DNA of 64,000 nucleotides from Sarcomyxa edulis (lineage: Eukaryota > Basidiomycota > Agaricomycetes > Agaricales > Mycenaceae). The position numbers and the translations under genes are program-made. Within the stretch, counting starts at the first letter, position 1, and each line of letters opens with the position of its first letter. Shown here piece by piece: positions 37,984 through 50,026 of the stretch. The stretch is taken from assembly GCA_009761415.1 (NCBI GenBank), contig QUOL01000003.1, forward strand, positions 1,178,001 through 1,242,000. The letters are read 5' to 3'. The notes under the pieces are model-generated. The model made no database searches. It had not been told where the DNA came from and worked only from the letters and a program-made list of their open reading frames with translations.

Positions 37984-39456
37984 TTAAGCTGTGGCTAAGA
38001 GAGGTGTAGCCATCGTGTACGCTGCCTTGGTAGCTTCTGGGACGCGAGACATTTCTATCTCTGCCTTGTGTAGTCGACACTCCGTAAGGAAATCGGAGAA
38101 CATCTATAGGATAGCAAATGGTTAGGTGTGAACTCGTACATTTCAGAAAGCTTGAGTAATTACCTCGATCGTATCGAGAGGACCACCAGCGCTTTCCGGG
38201 TGGAACTGAACACCCCATATCTTCTTGCCAGACGCAGCGGTAGATTTGATACCTTCGACGGAGGAGTCATTGCAGTTGATGAAGAATGGTTCCCAACCTT
38301 GGGGGAAGGGATCCTGGAGTTTTAGCGCGTATTGATGGTTTTGACTATAACACGATGACATGAGTATATAAACGATCGAAATTTGCTTCGCGAGCATACC
38401 TCGTAACATAAACCCTCCCAGCTTTGATAGACCCCGCTGACGCTAAAGCGAGGACAGGCTGATTGTGTCCACGGTTTCCAAATGTCATACGGTATGCGTC
38501 TAAACCAGCAGCCATGCCGATAATCTGATGCCCCATGCAGATACCGAACACGGGCTTGTTCCATTCATCCAAAGTGCGGCGAAGCTTTAATGCAGCCTCC
38601 ATGCACTGTCCAGGATCTCCAGGCCCGTTGGTCAGGAACAGACCATCGTACTGGTCCCGAACAGCGTTGAAGTCGAAGTTCCAGGGGAAGACGGTGACGG
38701 CGGCGCCGCGGCGAACGAGCGACCGTAAGATGTTTGCCTTCACACCGAAGTCCAGGACGGCGATTTTTATATCACCGGTAGGATTAAGTTGGTACGGAGT
38801 TTTTGTAGAGATCTGGTCGACGAGGTTTTCCGCTGAAGGGTCCCAGAACTCATTCTCCTGGGGTATGGGGAGTGACGCATCGGGCCCGATGGCCACCCGA
38901 CCAAGAGTGGTACCCTGGTCTCGAAGGAGTGTGGTAATGGCACGGGTATCAACGCCTGTAATACCAGGAACGTCATAGCGTTTACACCAAGACGCGAGGG
39001 ATTCTACAGCAGTGTAGTGCGAAAATTTCTCGGCAACGTCACCAACGATGATGGCCGCACATTGTATTCCTTTGGATTCGAGTAGTACCCCGACATCCTG
39101 AGAGTTGGTTGGGGCAGAGTTCAATGGAACGCCGTAGTTGCCGATAAGTGGAGACGTGAAGACCAGTATCTGACCTCGGTACGATGGATCAGTCATTGAC
39201 TCTGTGTCTATATAAAGCAGCTGATTAGCATATGTTCTTTGATCGATTCCAAAAGATACGCACATGAAGTAATGGATGTAGAGAATACGGTTTCGCCGAA
39301 TATACTTTTGGGTGCACCGAATGATCGACCGTTGAAAGATTGGCCGGTTTTGAGTTGCAAGGCAGCAGGAAGAGCATATGATTGTCCGCCATGGGTAGCT
39401 AGACCGCGAGCTAGGCTCGAAAGCCGAGGAACGCGTATAATATATCGAGGAAACAT
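37984..39456 (-). CDS. CPA1: Carbamoyl-phosphate synthase, arginine-specific small subunit
   Basis: Glutaminase subunit that supplies ammonia to the large subunit for carbamoyl phosphate used in arginine synthesis. Exons complement(37984..38103, 38164..38344, 38400..39207, 39264..39456) give 1302 bases, 433 residues. The N-terminus MFPRYIIRVPRLSSLARGLA looks like a mitochondrial targeting signal. CPSase small-chain N-domain motifs YTESMTDPSYRGQ and DVPGITGVDTRAITTLLRDQ are present. The class I glutamine amidotransferase domain has NGPGDP, the nucleophile Cys in FGICMGHQIIG, and the His-Glu pair in WGVQFHPESAGGPLDT. Catalytic triad is intact. A spliced upstream ORF lies directly before it (39471-39599) and is proposed to control translation. 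Confidence 0.94.
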
Positions 39457-39470
39457 GATTGGAGGTTGGT

Positions 39471-39599
39471 TCAGTTGAGGAGAGAAAACACAAGGTCACT
39501 AAGATAGCTGAGAAAGATCAAACATGGTAGGTCAGAAGGTGAACCAACTGCTGAGAGCTGATATACTCACTCGTCACGAGTGTTCTGAGTGAAAAGCAT
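39471..39599 (-). promoter_or_regulatory. Spliced upstream ORF resembling the arginine attenuator peptide
   Basis: An ATG at 39599 opens a short ORF, complement(39471..39507, 39571..39599), with an intron of 63 bases (39508..39570, gtgagt..ctcag). The 21-residue product has FT near its start and the core DYLSD, followed by a hydrophobic LVFSLLN end. This matches the layout of the fungal arginine attenuator peptide, which stalls ribosomes when arginine is high. The Asp codon just before Tyr, corresponding to the residue known to be essential in Neurospora, is split by the intron (GA|C). The stop is 14 bases before the CPA1 ATG. Without splicing the frame ends after 10 residues (GAG TGA) and loses the core motif. 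Confidence 0.75.
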
Positions 39600-41161
39600 G
39601 TACGAGGCAAAGCCCAAAGGTGAAAGTGGAGGAACGGCACAAGAAAAGGACGAGGCATTTTTCAAACTTCCATTCGTCGGAGTCTGAAATCTGCACTGAC
39701 TCGGAGTCACCTCATCCTCTGGTTGCACTTTTAACTCGACTATCGTGGCGGTTTCTTCTCCAATTTGGCTCTCCAGACACTTTTCGCCCGGGTTGGACCG
39801 TGAAAGTACCCAAATCTGAGGATACGATCACTCAGAAAGTCAAAAATATGGATCGAGGGACTAGTACTGTTAACGCCGAACATACACCATCTACCACTTC
39901 GTCCTAGAAAAAACATATGCTATACTGGTAGCGAGCCGACAGTTGCTTTTGTCCTGACATGGACCCGAGCCTGACATCTCTCATCCTTTCTGCAAGACCG
40001 ATATTGATAATGTCATCCGCGTCTTATCGACGTCGGCATCGATATTTCTGGAAATCTCGAAGGTTTTTTCGTTACGAGCTCGTATAATCAACGTGTGTGA
40101 GTTGGCAATAGTGTAGCCAGACTAGGATGAGCTCTAACCTGCCTCATTCGCTTCCTGTTTAGTAACATCGGCTCACTCTGTCTGACGTGCAGGCCTTTTA
40201 TACCTCTTGCGGCTGCGGTTGCTTTGCATTCGTTCTTCACGAAACATCGTAGCGAGCGACGGACACGCGTGGGCCTGTAACAGATCGTGAGTGGCGTCTA
40301 CATGCTGGCTGTTGAATCACTGCATGCCTCCCGTCGTTCACGGTGTTGAGGCGGCTCGTTATGATTCAACGTCTTTGTTGACACCTTGATAATGTGATAA
40401 CAATGTATCCTGATATCCTTATGATCTCATGCATTCTTGACAATCATAAACGCGTGCACGATGGCGCCATGGACCAGTTCCAGATCATCATGATTGTATC
40501 TATAAACTGTGCGGTTCAAAGACCTGGAGCCACCTTACTTCCAAAGCCTCTTTAACAAAGAGAACTACCTCTTCCTAACTCCATTTGAATTGTTGCTGAC
40601 CTCCAAGGTTTCTTGTGCTTAGAGGCGGGTATCCTTTCCATGAGTCAGCGGCTAATCATCTGTCTAGAATCCATATAACTTTAACGCGCGTCATTCACCC
40701 CGATAAAAAATCCTGCGATAATTATCAGAATCGACTTTACGTATAGCAACGCTCTACACGTATACGAAAATCTTAAGTTCGTCCTGAACGCGGATAAAAT
40801 CATGGAAAACAACCACAATCGACCTGCCCGACGACTACATGGAGGAATTCGTTTCCGTGTGCCTCGCCCTTCGCAAAGGAAGACACGATGGGAGCGCACA
40901 ACGTGACTTTCATAAGCCTTTGGACGAGGTGGGATTAAATGGGCATCTTCTTTCCCGGGCTCTATTTGGGCAGAGGCGATGGAGCCTTCCCCCGGTACAG
41001 TCTCGGATCTACCAGCAGTATCCTTCAATCAAACAGTTGTTTTCGTGAACCCTAGATTCCGTACAACGTCGAGCTATATCTACCACAACAATTTGGTTTT
41101 CTCTTGGTCACTCTTCCTCTATCTTCCCGTCTGTGCGTACAATTGCATCGCTCCCTCCACA
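39600..41161. other. Divergent intergenic region, CPA1 and FAD monooxygenase A
   Basis: About 1.56 kb with no recognisable gene. Open frames (for example plus 39620-39907 and minus 40681-41028) show no family motif. It should contain the promoters of CPA1 and of the first monooxygenase. Confidence 0.45.
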
Positions 41162-42994
41162 ATGTCTGAACCTAAATTCCGAGTCGCGATATGGTACGTC
41201 TGGGTCTTTCTGGGGCAATTTATCGACGATTGATTATACGATCAGCGGCGGAGGTATCGGCGGCCTAATCTGCGCTTTGGCACTATCCGTCTATCCAGAC
41301 ATCAGCGTAGATGTCTATGAAGCTGCAGCCCGATTCACTGAAGTTGGTGCGGGTATCGGTAAGCAGTAAGTCCTACGGTAGAAACAACCCTGCTGACCTT
41401 CTTGTAGGTATTTGGCCGCGTCCTTGGGAAGTTCTTCGGAAGCTAGGACTAGAGGACGACTTACTCAAGATAACAGAGTACCCAGCTACGGACGAACAGG
41501 GTCAGCTGGGTCATTGACACCGAACATGATATGCATTGATCGATATGTGCTCTCCATCAGTTCCATCATTCAATTATAGAAAGAGCGACCAAACCGAAGG
41601 TTTAGGATTCTATACTCTTATAACCAAAGGTCAGTCGCGTCCCGTGGCTAAATATACGACTCGGTCTCCAATCTGTTTTCCTTCTCAATAGGAAGCGTCA
41701 TACTTTTTCATCGGGCCGAGTTTCAAAAGGTTCTCTTGTTGCATCTCCCGGAGGCGGTTAGGACGCAGTGCTCCAAACGGCTTCGATCTTATTTTCAACC
41801 GTCTGAATCCGAAGCCATCCAACTCAACTTTGAGGATGGTACAGTGGCCACATGCGATATACTCATCGGCGCGGATGGTCTCAAATCGTCCGTGAGGCGA
41901 TCGCTTCTGCTTTCAGAAGGAGATAAATTGCTATCCGAGGACAAGGTACAATGCCTTGCTGGTATAGACCCTAGGTGGACCGGTATTATCACATATCGGA
42001 CCCTGATACCAGCAGAGAAGCTCGCGGCTCATTCACCAAATCATCGAGTGCTCACACGACCCATGCAGGTCTGTTTCAATTCACAATCGCAAAGTGATTG
42101 TTTTCTCATAAGTCAGCACAGTATCTAGGGAAAAATTCGGTAATCAATCAGCTCAGCCTGTGGCGCCACCGTCTAACCCACATGTATATTCAAGTGCATT
42201 GTCGCCTATCCTATCTCAAAAGGAAAGACGATCAATGTTGCAGCCTTTATAGCAAGAGAAGACCTTGAGAATACGACATTCGATGGACCATGGGTCATCG
42301 AGACGGATGACACAAGCTTTTCGCAATTATTCTCAAAGTGGGAACCCGAAGCCAAAGCACTTCTTGACGTAGGCATCTCAATCTCATCTCCTGAAGTGAT
42401 TAATAATAGTAAGCGTTGCGTCTTTAGTGCGCAGAGAAACCTGTTCGACGCTGGGCTGTCCACACGGTCAAGCCACTCGGTACATTTGTTTCTGGGCGCG
42501 TAGCATTGCTCGGGGACGCGGTACGGCTAATTTGTTCTGAACAAGCATCTTTTCTGATATCGTCGAGTCAGGCTCATGGTATGGCACCATTCCAAGCATC
42601 AGGCGCAGGTCAATCCATAGAGGTGCATATGGCTACGTACTCACTCTTTCATCTCTTACTGACCCAAACAAAGGATGCATACATTCTCGCCACTGTCCTT
42701 GGTCACTCTCAGACCGATATGGCATCAATAGACCATGCTTTACATGTCTACGACACGATACGCCGACCATTCGCTCAGGATATCGCTGAGAGGTCGCGAG
42801 TAAGTGGACGGCACATCATGTTGCAAAATAGCCCAGGGAAATACGACTTTTCTGACATTGGATATGAGGAGCAACTCCGTGTGCTCCAAGACCTCAGTGA
42901 AGTCGTCACTCGGAATTGGGAGTGGACATGGTTGAGTACTCTGGAGGACTCTGTGGAGGAGGCGAGAAGATTGATTCAGCAACAATCCATTTGA
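41162..42994 (+). CDS. FAD monooxygenase A, salicylate-hydroxylase-like
   Basis: Flavoprotein aromatic hydroxylase of the group A (PHBH/salicylate 1-monooxygenase) family. Start at 41162 (acaATGTC). The FAD motif is rebuilt across intron 1: MSEPKFRVAI then CGGGIGGLICALAL, GxGxxG type. Later: VYEAAARFTEVGAGIGIWPRPW, ILFHRAEFQKVLLLHLPEA, CDILIGADGLKSSVRRS (the DG motif), and GDAAHGMAPFQASGAGQSIE (the GD motif and second FAD contact). An 18-base exon at 42122..42139 encodes YLGKNS. The C-terminal helices end at 42994. About 430 residues, intact. It is in tandem, same strand, with a second copy 184 bases downstream, sharing exon layout. Substrate likely aromatic; a decarboxylating hydroxylation is possible but not shown. 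Confidence 0.87.
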
Positions 42995-43178
42995 TGTATC
43001 ATCTTTTCGTACACACTGTCCATGCTCGCCGAACTTCGTCGACCACACGAGGCAATTGTGCAAGTTGTATCCGTCTACTTGTGGTAAAATGAGCCTTTTG
43101 GGGTTACTTGGCATTTGTTTCAAGTTCTTCTCAGGCTTGGGCTATTAGTGAGCGTCTACATCTAGCATACGTCCTCTC

Positions 43179-45043
43179 ATGGATGATAAAATCAAATTTC
43201 GCGTAGCTATTTGGTATGTGGTATCCTGGTTGAATCTCCATGCTTCACTCACATATGAGAACAGCGGAGGTGGAATTGGGGGCTTGACTTGTGCGGTGGC
43301 ACTTTCGAAGTACCCTGACATTGCTGTTGATATATACGAGTCTGCCGCTAAATTCTCGGAGATTGGTGCTGGGGTAGGTATGTACTATGTGAGGCATCTT
43401 TTGTCTCCGAGTTCATGACAGATCCTTTACTTTCCCAGGTATTTGGCCGCGCCCATGGAATATCCTCAAGACCTTAGGCCTTGAGGATGACTTACTCGAG
43501 GCAATGGAATATAAGCCGACTGATGAGACAGGTCGGTGGTATTGAATGCATGAGCCTTGTGAGCTGATTAACAAGGTTTCCAATAGTCACGTCCTTTCAT
43601 TTTAGGAAAGGTGACCAACAACCTGAGGGCACCGACTTCTTTGAACTCATAACTCAAGGTAAGTACGTGTCAGATTCTCGCCCAAAAAATCAGACCGGAC
43701 GCATGCATATGAAATTATTTAGGACGACTGCTTTTCATTCATCGTGCTGACTTTCAAAAGGTTCTACTGGCACATCTACCTGCGTCTGTTCAGACACTAT
43801 TCTCCAAAAGGCTACAGTCTTACTCGCAGTCTTCTTCCGGGCCAATTCATCTGGTCTTCGAAGACGGTTTATCTGCGACATGCGACGTTCTTATCGGAGC
43901 TGACGGAATAAAGTCCTCCGTGCGACGGTCGTTTTTACTAGATGAGACCAAGAAATTGCAATGTCAGGGGAAATCTTTTTTGGGAACGCTCTCTGCTATT
44001 GACCCTGTCTGGACTGGAACGGTTGCATATCGTAACCTTATACCCGTGGAGAAGCTCAATGTGCGTTGGCCGAATCACCGTGTATTGACGCAACCTATGC
44101 ATGTACGTCGATTTCATCTGGTCGATGTGGCTGTATATTCATAGATATGCATGCATAGTATGTCGGGAAAGACTTGGTAATATTGCAGTCAAGCTTCCTC
44201 GATCCTCGCTGATGACTCTGACCTGTTATTGGTCTTCGGAAGCTCGTGGTTGCCTACACAGTCTCAAAAGGGACTATGATCAATGTCGCCGCATATCGAA
44301 TGGATCGTGATCTAGAGCATACCACCTTTGAGGGCTCTTGGGTCTCTTCCCTGGCCGAGGAGGACGTCAAAGCCTTGTATGCCCACTGGGAACCGGAGGT
44401 TAGGGCCATAATCGATGTTAGTGTCAAGCTGCCTCAATACTTAGTTCAACAGCTGATGTCTTGAATCTAAATATCAGTGTTTTGAGAACCCGAGACAATG
44501 GGCTGTTCACGTTATTAAACCACTGGCCTCGTTCGTTTCAAGTCGCGTCGCTTTGATAGGGGACGCGGTCAGTGAATTCATCTTGTGTTTCATAAATTCA
44601 CAGCGTGCTTAGAAGCTCTTGTACTACTGGGCAGGCGCATGCTATGGCACCATTTCAGGGTTCTGGTGCCGGTCAGGCCATAGAAGTGAGTATAAAGTCA
44701 TTGTCAATAATTTGTTGGGTTAACATATATTCAGGATGCTTATATACTTGCAGCCGTGCTCGGGCACCCTCACACCAACCTGAACTCGATAGCTGACGCA
44801 CTAGATGTATTCGACGCAATCCGCCGTCCTTCCGCCATGAGAGTCGCTGAACTTTCCAGATTGAATGGTCAATATTTCTCTCTCAATTACGAAGGACTTG
44901 ATTTCGGCAACCTTCGCGGTGAAAGTCTGATGTTGGCCCTCCAAACTCTTAGCGAGACCGTTAACAAGAATTGGGCTTGGGCTTGGACGACCACGGTAGA
45001 CTCAGCTTCGGAGGCGGTATCTCTGATGCTGGTCGAGATATGA
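43179..45043 (+). CDS. FAD monooxygenase B, salicylate-hydroxylase-like
   Basis: Tandem paralog of the gene just upstream. Start at 43179 gives MDDKIKFRVAI, then CGGGIGGLTCAVALSKYP after intron 1. It has YESAAKFSEIGAGVGIWPRPW, VTSFHFRKGDQQPEG, RLLFIHRADFQKVLLAHLP, CDVLIGADGIKSSVRRSFL, and the GDA|AHAMAPFQGSGAGQAIE flavin motif. As in copy A an 18-base exon (44159..44176, YVGKDL) sits between two introns, and other intron positions agree. Ends at 45043. No stop or frameshift was found inside. Divergence from copy A is moderate, so the duplication is not recent. Same candidate reaction class as copy A. Confidence 0.87.
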
Positions 45044-45166
45044 TGAAATCGAGTAGAGTATCAGCTTCGGAGAAACACAAGAAAGAATTAGAGCGTCAGT
45101 GTATACATTGGAAGTATTAGGTATCCAGTAGAGAGCTCAAAGCAGTCTTTGTTAATGGTCCGACTA

Positions 45167-48100
45167 TCATTTCCTCGGAGCATTTGTACCTGCGCGACGT
45201 GATTTTGGGATATGCGATTTTTCCTCCGCATCGCTGTCTGAATCGGAACCCGACTCGTCATCGTCTTCTTCTTCCTCTTCCATGGCCTTTCCATACATTT
45301 CGTTGAGCTTTCCCTTCACGACAGGGGTCAACGCTGGTCGTGAAGACACCGGAGTGGAAAACAGCGTGTGCTGACTGGCAATGTCGGTCAACCTCCGATA
45401 AGAGCTCGCAATACTCACCGACTTGGGTCGAGCGTCCACCGTTGATGCAACTTCATCTTCCTCGTCTTCCTCGGTGGGTGATGCAGATTTATGATCGTCT
45501 AACGGTTCGTCATTTTCAGGTGCCTCAATTTGCGTCTCAGCCCATTGTGAGTAGGGGAAAGGCGGCTGGCTCTCGGTCAAGATGAACAACGGGTTCGCCT
45601 CCAACGTTCTATCCGCATCTAAGGTTGTGTCTGCCAGGTCAGACTGTCCCTGAGCCGGATGTCCCCCACCAGGCGACGATACACGACTATGCGACGGACT
45701 GCTGGACTGCAGTTGATCAACCATCAGCGATGATTCAGGTTCCGGCTGAGGAGACGATTGAGTCAATGTGGTCCATTCGTCCAAAGATTGAGACTGGACG
45801 ATGGACGAAGGCGTCGCAGGTGGTGCGACAGAGGCAGATGTCATTGCAGATCCTTCGGAAGGAGTGGCCTTTTTCTTGATCGTCTGACTTGCTTTCTTCA
45901 AAGCAGCTTTCTCTGCAGCCTTCTCTGCGGCTTTCTCAGCTCGTAGCCGGGCTCTTTCCTCCCTGGCCGCTATTTTGGCTGCCTCCTCTGCAGCCTTTTC
46001 TTCGGCTGTCCTATTGGGCCGACGCTTCTTTTTTGCAGGGGTTTCAATTTCAGGGAGAGCTGGGGGAGGCATAGAGGTCAAAGCCCGACTGGAGTTCCTA
46101 GTTCTTCGTGCAACACTTTGTTCCGGTTCTTGACTGGCATCCTGACCGTCTTGTTTTGTCTTGAAGTTGTTATTACGGAGAGTCCGTTTGACCGTCTCCT
46201 CGACTGCAGCGGGTACTGGTATATCCATTTCGCCTGTGGGGACTTCTCCGTTTCGTTTTCTCATGCGTCGGACCACTCCATTGTCAGCCTTAGGAGTCGA
46301 CTGCGACTGTGGTGGAAGTGGTACCAAGACATCAGGCTGATCCGTCTCAATGGGACTGTTGTGTCTCGAAGGACCAGGAGGCTCTAATAGATCATCAGCA
46401 GGTTCAATGGGATCGGTGTCCTCGTGCCCCGGCTCGTTCTGAGCATCAATCGCAGTATGATGATCGGATATGACGCTCTCTTCGGGAACAGGGATGGGTG
46501 TGTTGGTGGGTAGAGGAATTAGAATGGGAGCGGCCGACTTCACGCCGCTTTCCTGAGTTGGAACCGACTCTCCGGATGCGGCGTCATCGCGAGGTTTCGA
46601 TGAATCTGAGTCTTTGTCTCCGGAAGGCACATTGGAACCGTCTGTCTCGTCGCCATTCTCAGCTGACGGTGCTACGCGAGTGCTACCTTCACTGTCCTCA
46701 GTCATCAAGTCAAAGACAGCATTCTCAGCTGCCAAAGCGTCACTGACGCTAACATCAGGTGTAGGGTCTGCACCTGCTGATGAGCCTGATCCATTGACAT
46801 CTTGGAACGATACATGGCCATGGGTATCATCATCTGTGAGAGAGATACGAACCTCAGACTGCTCGCGAAGATTCAGAGCCGGGTCAGGTGAGACTGACGT
46901 CGTGCCTTCCACAACCACATCCAGGTCCTCATCCATGAGGACCGGGTCCTCTTCAACTTCGTCATCGGAAGATACCACTCTCTCGAACTTCTTGGAGCGA
47001 CGACGGAATTCGAGATCATCGTCTTCCTCCAAGACAACATGATCGCTCTCCTCATCCCCGTCGTCTTCGCTGTCACTAGTGGGTAAAACATCGGCAAGGG
47101 ATATACGAGGAGCAGAGGGGCCACGAACAAGGGCCTCTAGATCGACGTTTGCGTATAGAGAAGAATCCGCTAAGGCTGGAGATATTCCGATTGTGCCAGC
47201 ATCAGGTGCGTCACTTTTGCTATTTTCATCATCTTCGTCGTCGTCGCTGTCGCTGGACGAACTATCGTTACTACTCCCCTCATCCCTACTCTCCACTGTG
47301 ACTTCCGACATCCTCGAACCTTTCGGGATCACGGGTTTCCACGAAGAAAGTCTAGAATCTAACGCACTCGGGATGGGCTGTATCTGTACGGTGCTGGGAT
47401 TCACGACCGTGCGGGACGAAGTTGCACCTGCAATATCATCGAGATGATTGGACGGCAGTAAGGGAGAAGAAGTATTATCTGCATTCACTGTAGACTTCTT
47501 TGAATTTGAGGCCTCCTCCTTCTTCCGCATTTTCTTCAGCATCTCTTCCAGCTCGTGCACAATCGATGAGGTGTCGATGGTGGCTTTGTCCTTTCGTAGC
47601 TCCGTAAGACGCGTTTCGATGGCGCCTGAACCTTTTATGACCAACGGGCACCGATACCGGACATGAAGGGGTGTCCCCAGACATATCGGGCAGTGATTAT
47701 CGGTCGACTTAGGGGTATCTCCGGTTTTTGAAGGTGTTCCTTCCAGTCCTCCTGACTTTTTCGATGTCGGTGGTTTAGTCGTCGAGGTCTGAACGGATGC
47801 ATCTGCATCTTGAAGATCCTCTGGCCCCCAAGCGGCACTCAATCTGGATTTCTTAGCTTTTCGCGTCTTTTTGGCTCCTTCCGGTTTCGTGTTGTCGCGG
47901 TTCGGCGTAGAAAGAGTAGAGGGCTTGATAGCAAGAGAAGAGGGTGTAACAGCGGCAGCAGAGGGCTTTGCATTAGGAGTGGATGGCTTAGCAGCAGAGG
48001 CAGAGGACTTGGCAGCAGGAGTAGATGGCGTAACAACAGGGGAGGAAGACACATTGGCAGCAATTATTTTAGCAGTGACAGCTTTGACCACGGCAGCTGC

Positions 48101-50026
48101 TGCTTCCAATGTCGCGGGACTTGACGATTTATGCGGTTTTTTCAAGGACTTCAGCTTGGATGCTGATGTTGATACTGATACTGTAGTACTCGGTGAGACG
48201 GAGGAATATTAAAAGAAACCAACTATGCAATCACCTTCATCCTGCCCAGATGTCGCGACTTCGGTTGGCGGCTCGTCTGGTTGTTTCTTCTTCTTCTTTG
48301 TCCTGCTAGCTGTAGTTGCCCATTGGTGAGAAGACGACAAACAGATACAGCAAGATGACCCTAACATTTTCCAGCTGAGACTGCATCAACGTGTGCGTCG
48401 GGTTCAGGACGCTCTGGAGCTTAAGGTTGTAGCTATGTCAGTATAAGAAGACAGACTCGACGATGTCAGCGTACCAGGCACAGTCGAAGGTCCGCTGGAG
48501 GGAGAGGCTTCCTCAGAATTGGGTGTTGGTTCCTGAACTACGGCTTTGGATTTGCCTATGAGAGTTACGGTCAGTAATATGCATTGGGCTAGAATGATTG
48601 AACGAACCTTTCGACTTCTTGGTACCGGACTCCTTGGGATGTACCTCAGGCGTTTCTGCTGGTGCTGGTGTTGGCTATGAATTCAGAGATCTTGATATAT
48701 AGTAGTAAACTCACGTTCAGGCTGTGAGAGAGCATCCTCGAGTTCTCTAGCGCGCTGTTTCTTGTTCTTCTTCCGAGGCGGAGGTGTATCAGTTTCTATG
48801 GCTGCTTGTGAGTTTTTCCGCTTCCTTCCAGTCGATTTGGCATCTTCATGGGCAGGCTCAGGAGTTGCAGGTAGCGTTGAAGTAGACGCGACCGCAGAGG
48901 AGTTATCAGCGACTTTTTTGGAGGTCTTGTTAGCCTTCTTGCTTGGCTCAACAACGGGAACGGAACTCGGAGGAACTGGACTATCTTCCTCTGATTGTTC
49001 CTGGCGTCGAGTGGATTTTTTCTTCTTCGTCTGGTGCAAAACCTCTGATGGCTCCGAGACCGTAGACGCGTCTGGAATTTGTTGCTTGCGCGAGGCCTTT
49101 TTCTTCGTACTGCTAGTTCCGCTAACGTCAGTCACTGGATTGGTATCCTGGATGCTGGGAGATACGTTCGCCGACGTGGAGGCGACAGCGTGGGTGTCAG
49201 GATGCGGACTAACGGGCGGTTTTCCTGTGTTTGCTTTGGATTTTTTGGTAGTAGATTCTGATGTCTTGGAATGCGAGACGAGTTCAGGAGCAACGGTTGA
49301 TGATATCGAAGTGGGTTGAGATCTGGAGCTGTCTGTATCACTAAATACGTTGCCCAAATTGTCCTTGCGTTTTTTGCGAGGCGGTTCGACATGCGTAGGG
49401 GATGGAGTATTCGAGGGGCTCGTGAAGGTGACTCTTCGCTTCCCAGGAGTACTAGAAGGCCCAGATGTAGGACCGTTGGGTGCTGGAGGAGTGCCTTCGG
49501 TAGACGAATTGCGTGTAGATATAGTCAAAGAATTGCGAGCATTTTTGTTATTCCGATTTGCTGAGGCCTGGCACATCTTTAGAAACGTTTGGTAAAGGAA
49601 GACAATTGGGCTCACTGGTATTGGGACCGGACCGTCAGTCACCATTACTCTGACTTCAGCTGAAGATTTAGAATGTGCAAGGGCATGGAATGCATCGAAA
49701 TCATCGTCTGTAACGAGGGAAGGCATGAAACGATCAGTATTTCGACCACGTTCAGAGTAGCTGACCATCTTCCAGATCGATAGTTTTTCCCATACGAAGT
49801 TGAACAAGTTTGATAGAGACATCATCACGAAGTCCAAGTTTTGTCTTTACGACCTTCCTCATGTCGTCCAAAGATTCCTCTGCGTGTAGTTAGAACGGTT
49901 TTCGAGGATAAACGTCGAAAATAGCGTACCCTTGAACAACCTGTCAAATGTTCTGCTATTCGTGTAATAGGTTATCCTGGGATGGTCGGAATCACGTTTC
50001 CTCTTGTTCGTGGCTGCCTCGGCCAT
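45167..50026 (-). CDS. Large disordered nuclear-type protein with zinc knuckle
   Basis: I do not recognise a named family. Start at 50026 gives MAEAATNKRKRDSDHPRITY. The N-terminal 100 residues (ITYYTNSRTFDRLFK...ESLDDMRKVVKTKLGL...DDDDFDAFHALAHS) resemble a PB1/ubiquitin-like fold. The next part is low-complexity with repeated basic clusters (PPRKKRKDN, KKKKSTRRQ, PPPRKKNKKQRAREL), typical nuclear localisation patches. After several short exons (48.2-48.7 kb) comes a 992-codon exon with a Cys/His motif CPICLGTPLHVRYRC (C-x2-C-x5-H-x4-C). After it come long acidic stretches, Lys/Ala-rich coiled-coil EEKAAEEAAKIAAREERARL and an acidic Ser end. About 1,500 residues in all. Likely a chromatin or RNA-associated protein, by composition only. 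Domain connection across the middle exons is inferred. Confidence 0.65.

Noticed and set aside
38345..39499. A 384-codon minus-strand open frame that begins inside the CPA1 leader
   Set aside because: Its first 100 residues are read through introns and the uORF; the spliced CPA1 model (start 39456) explains the conserved motifs and gives a normal targeting sequence.
40681..41028. Minus-strand 115-codon frame between CPA1 and the monooxygenases
   Set aside because: It is antisense to the presumed promoter, has no motif, and no splice continuation was found.
46600..47450. Long plus-strand frames overlapping the large minus-strand gene
   Set aside because: Ser/Asp-rich low-complexity codons give open frames on the opposite strand; only the minus frame has coherent domains and splice sites.
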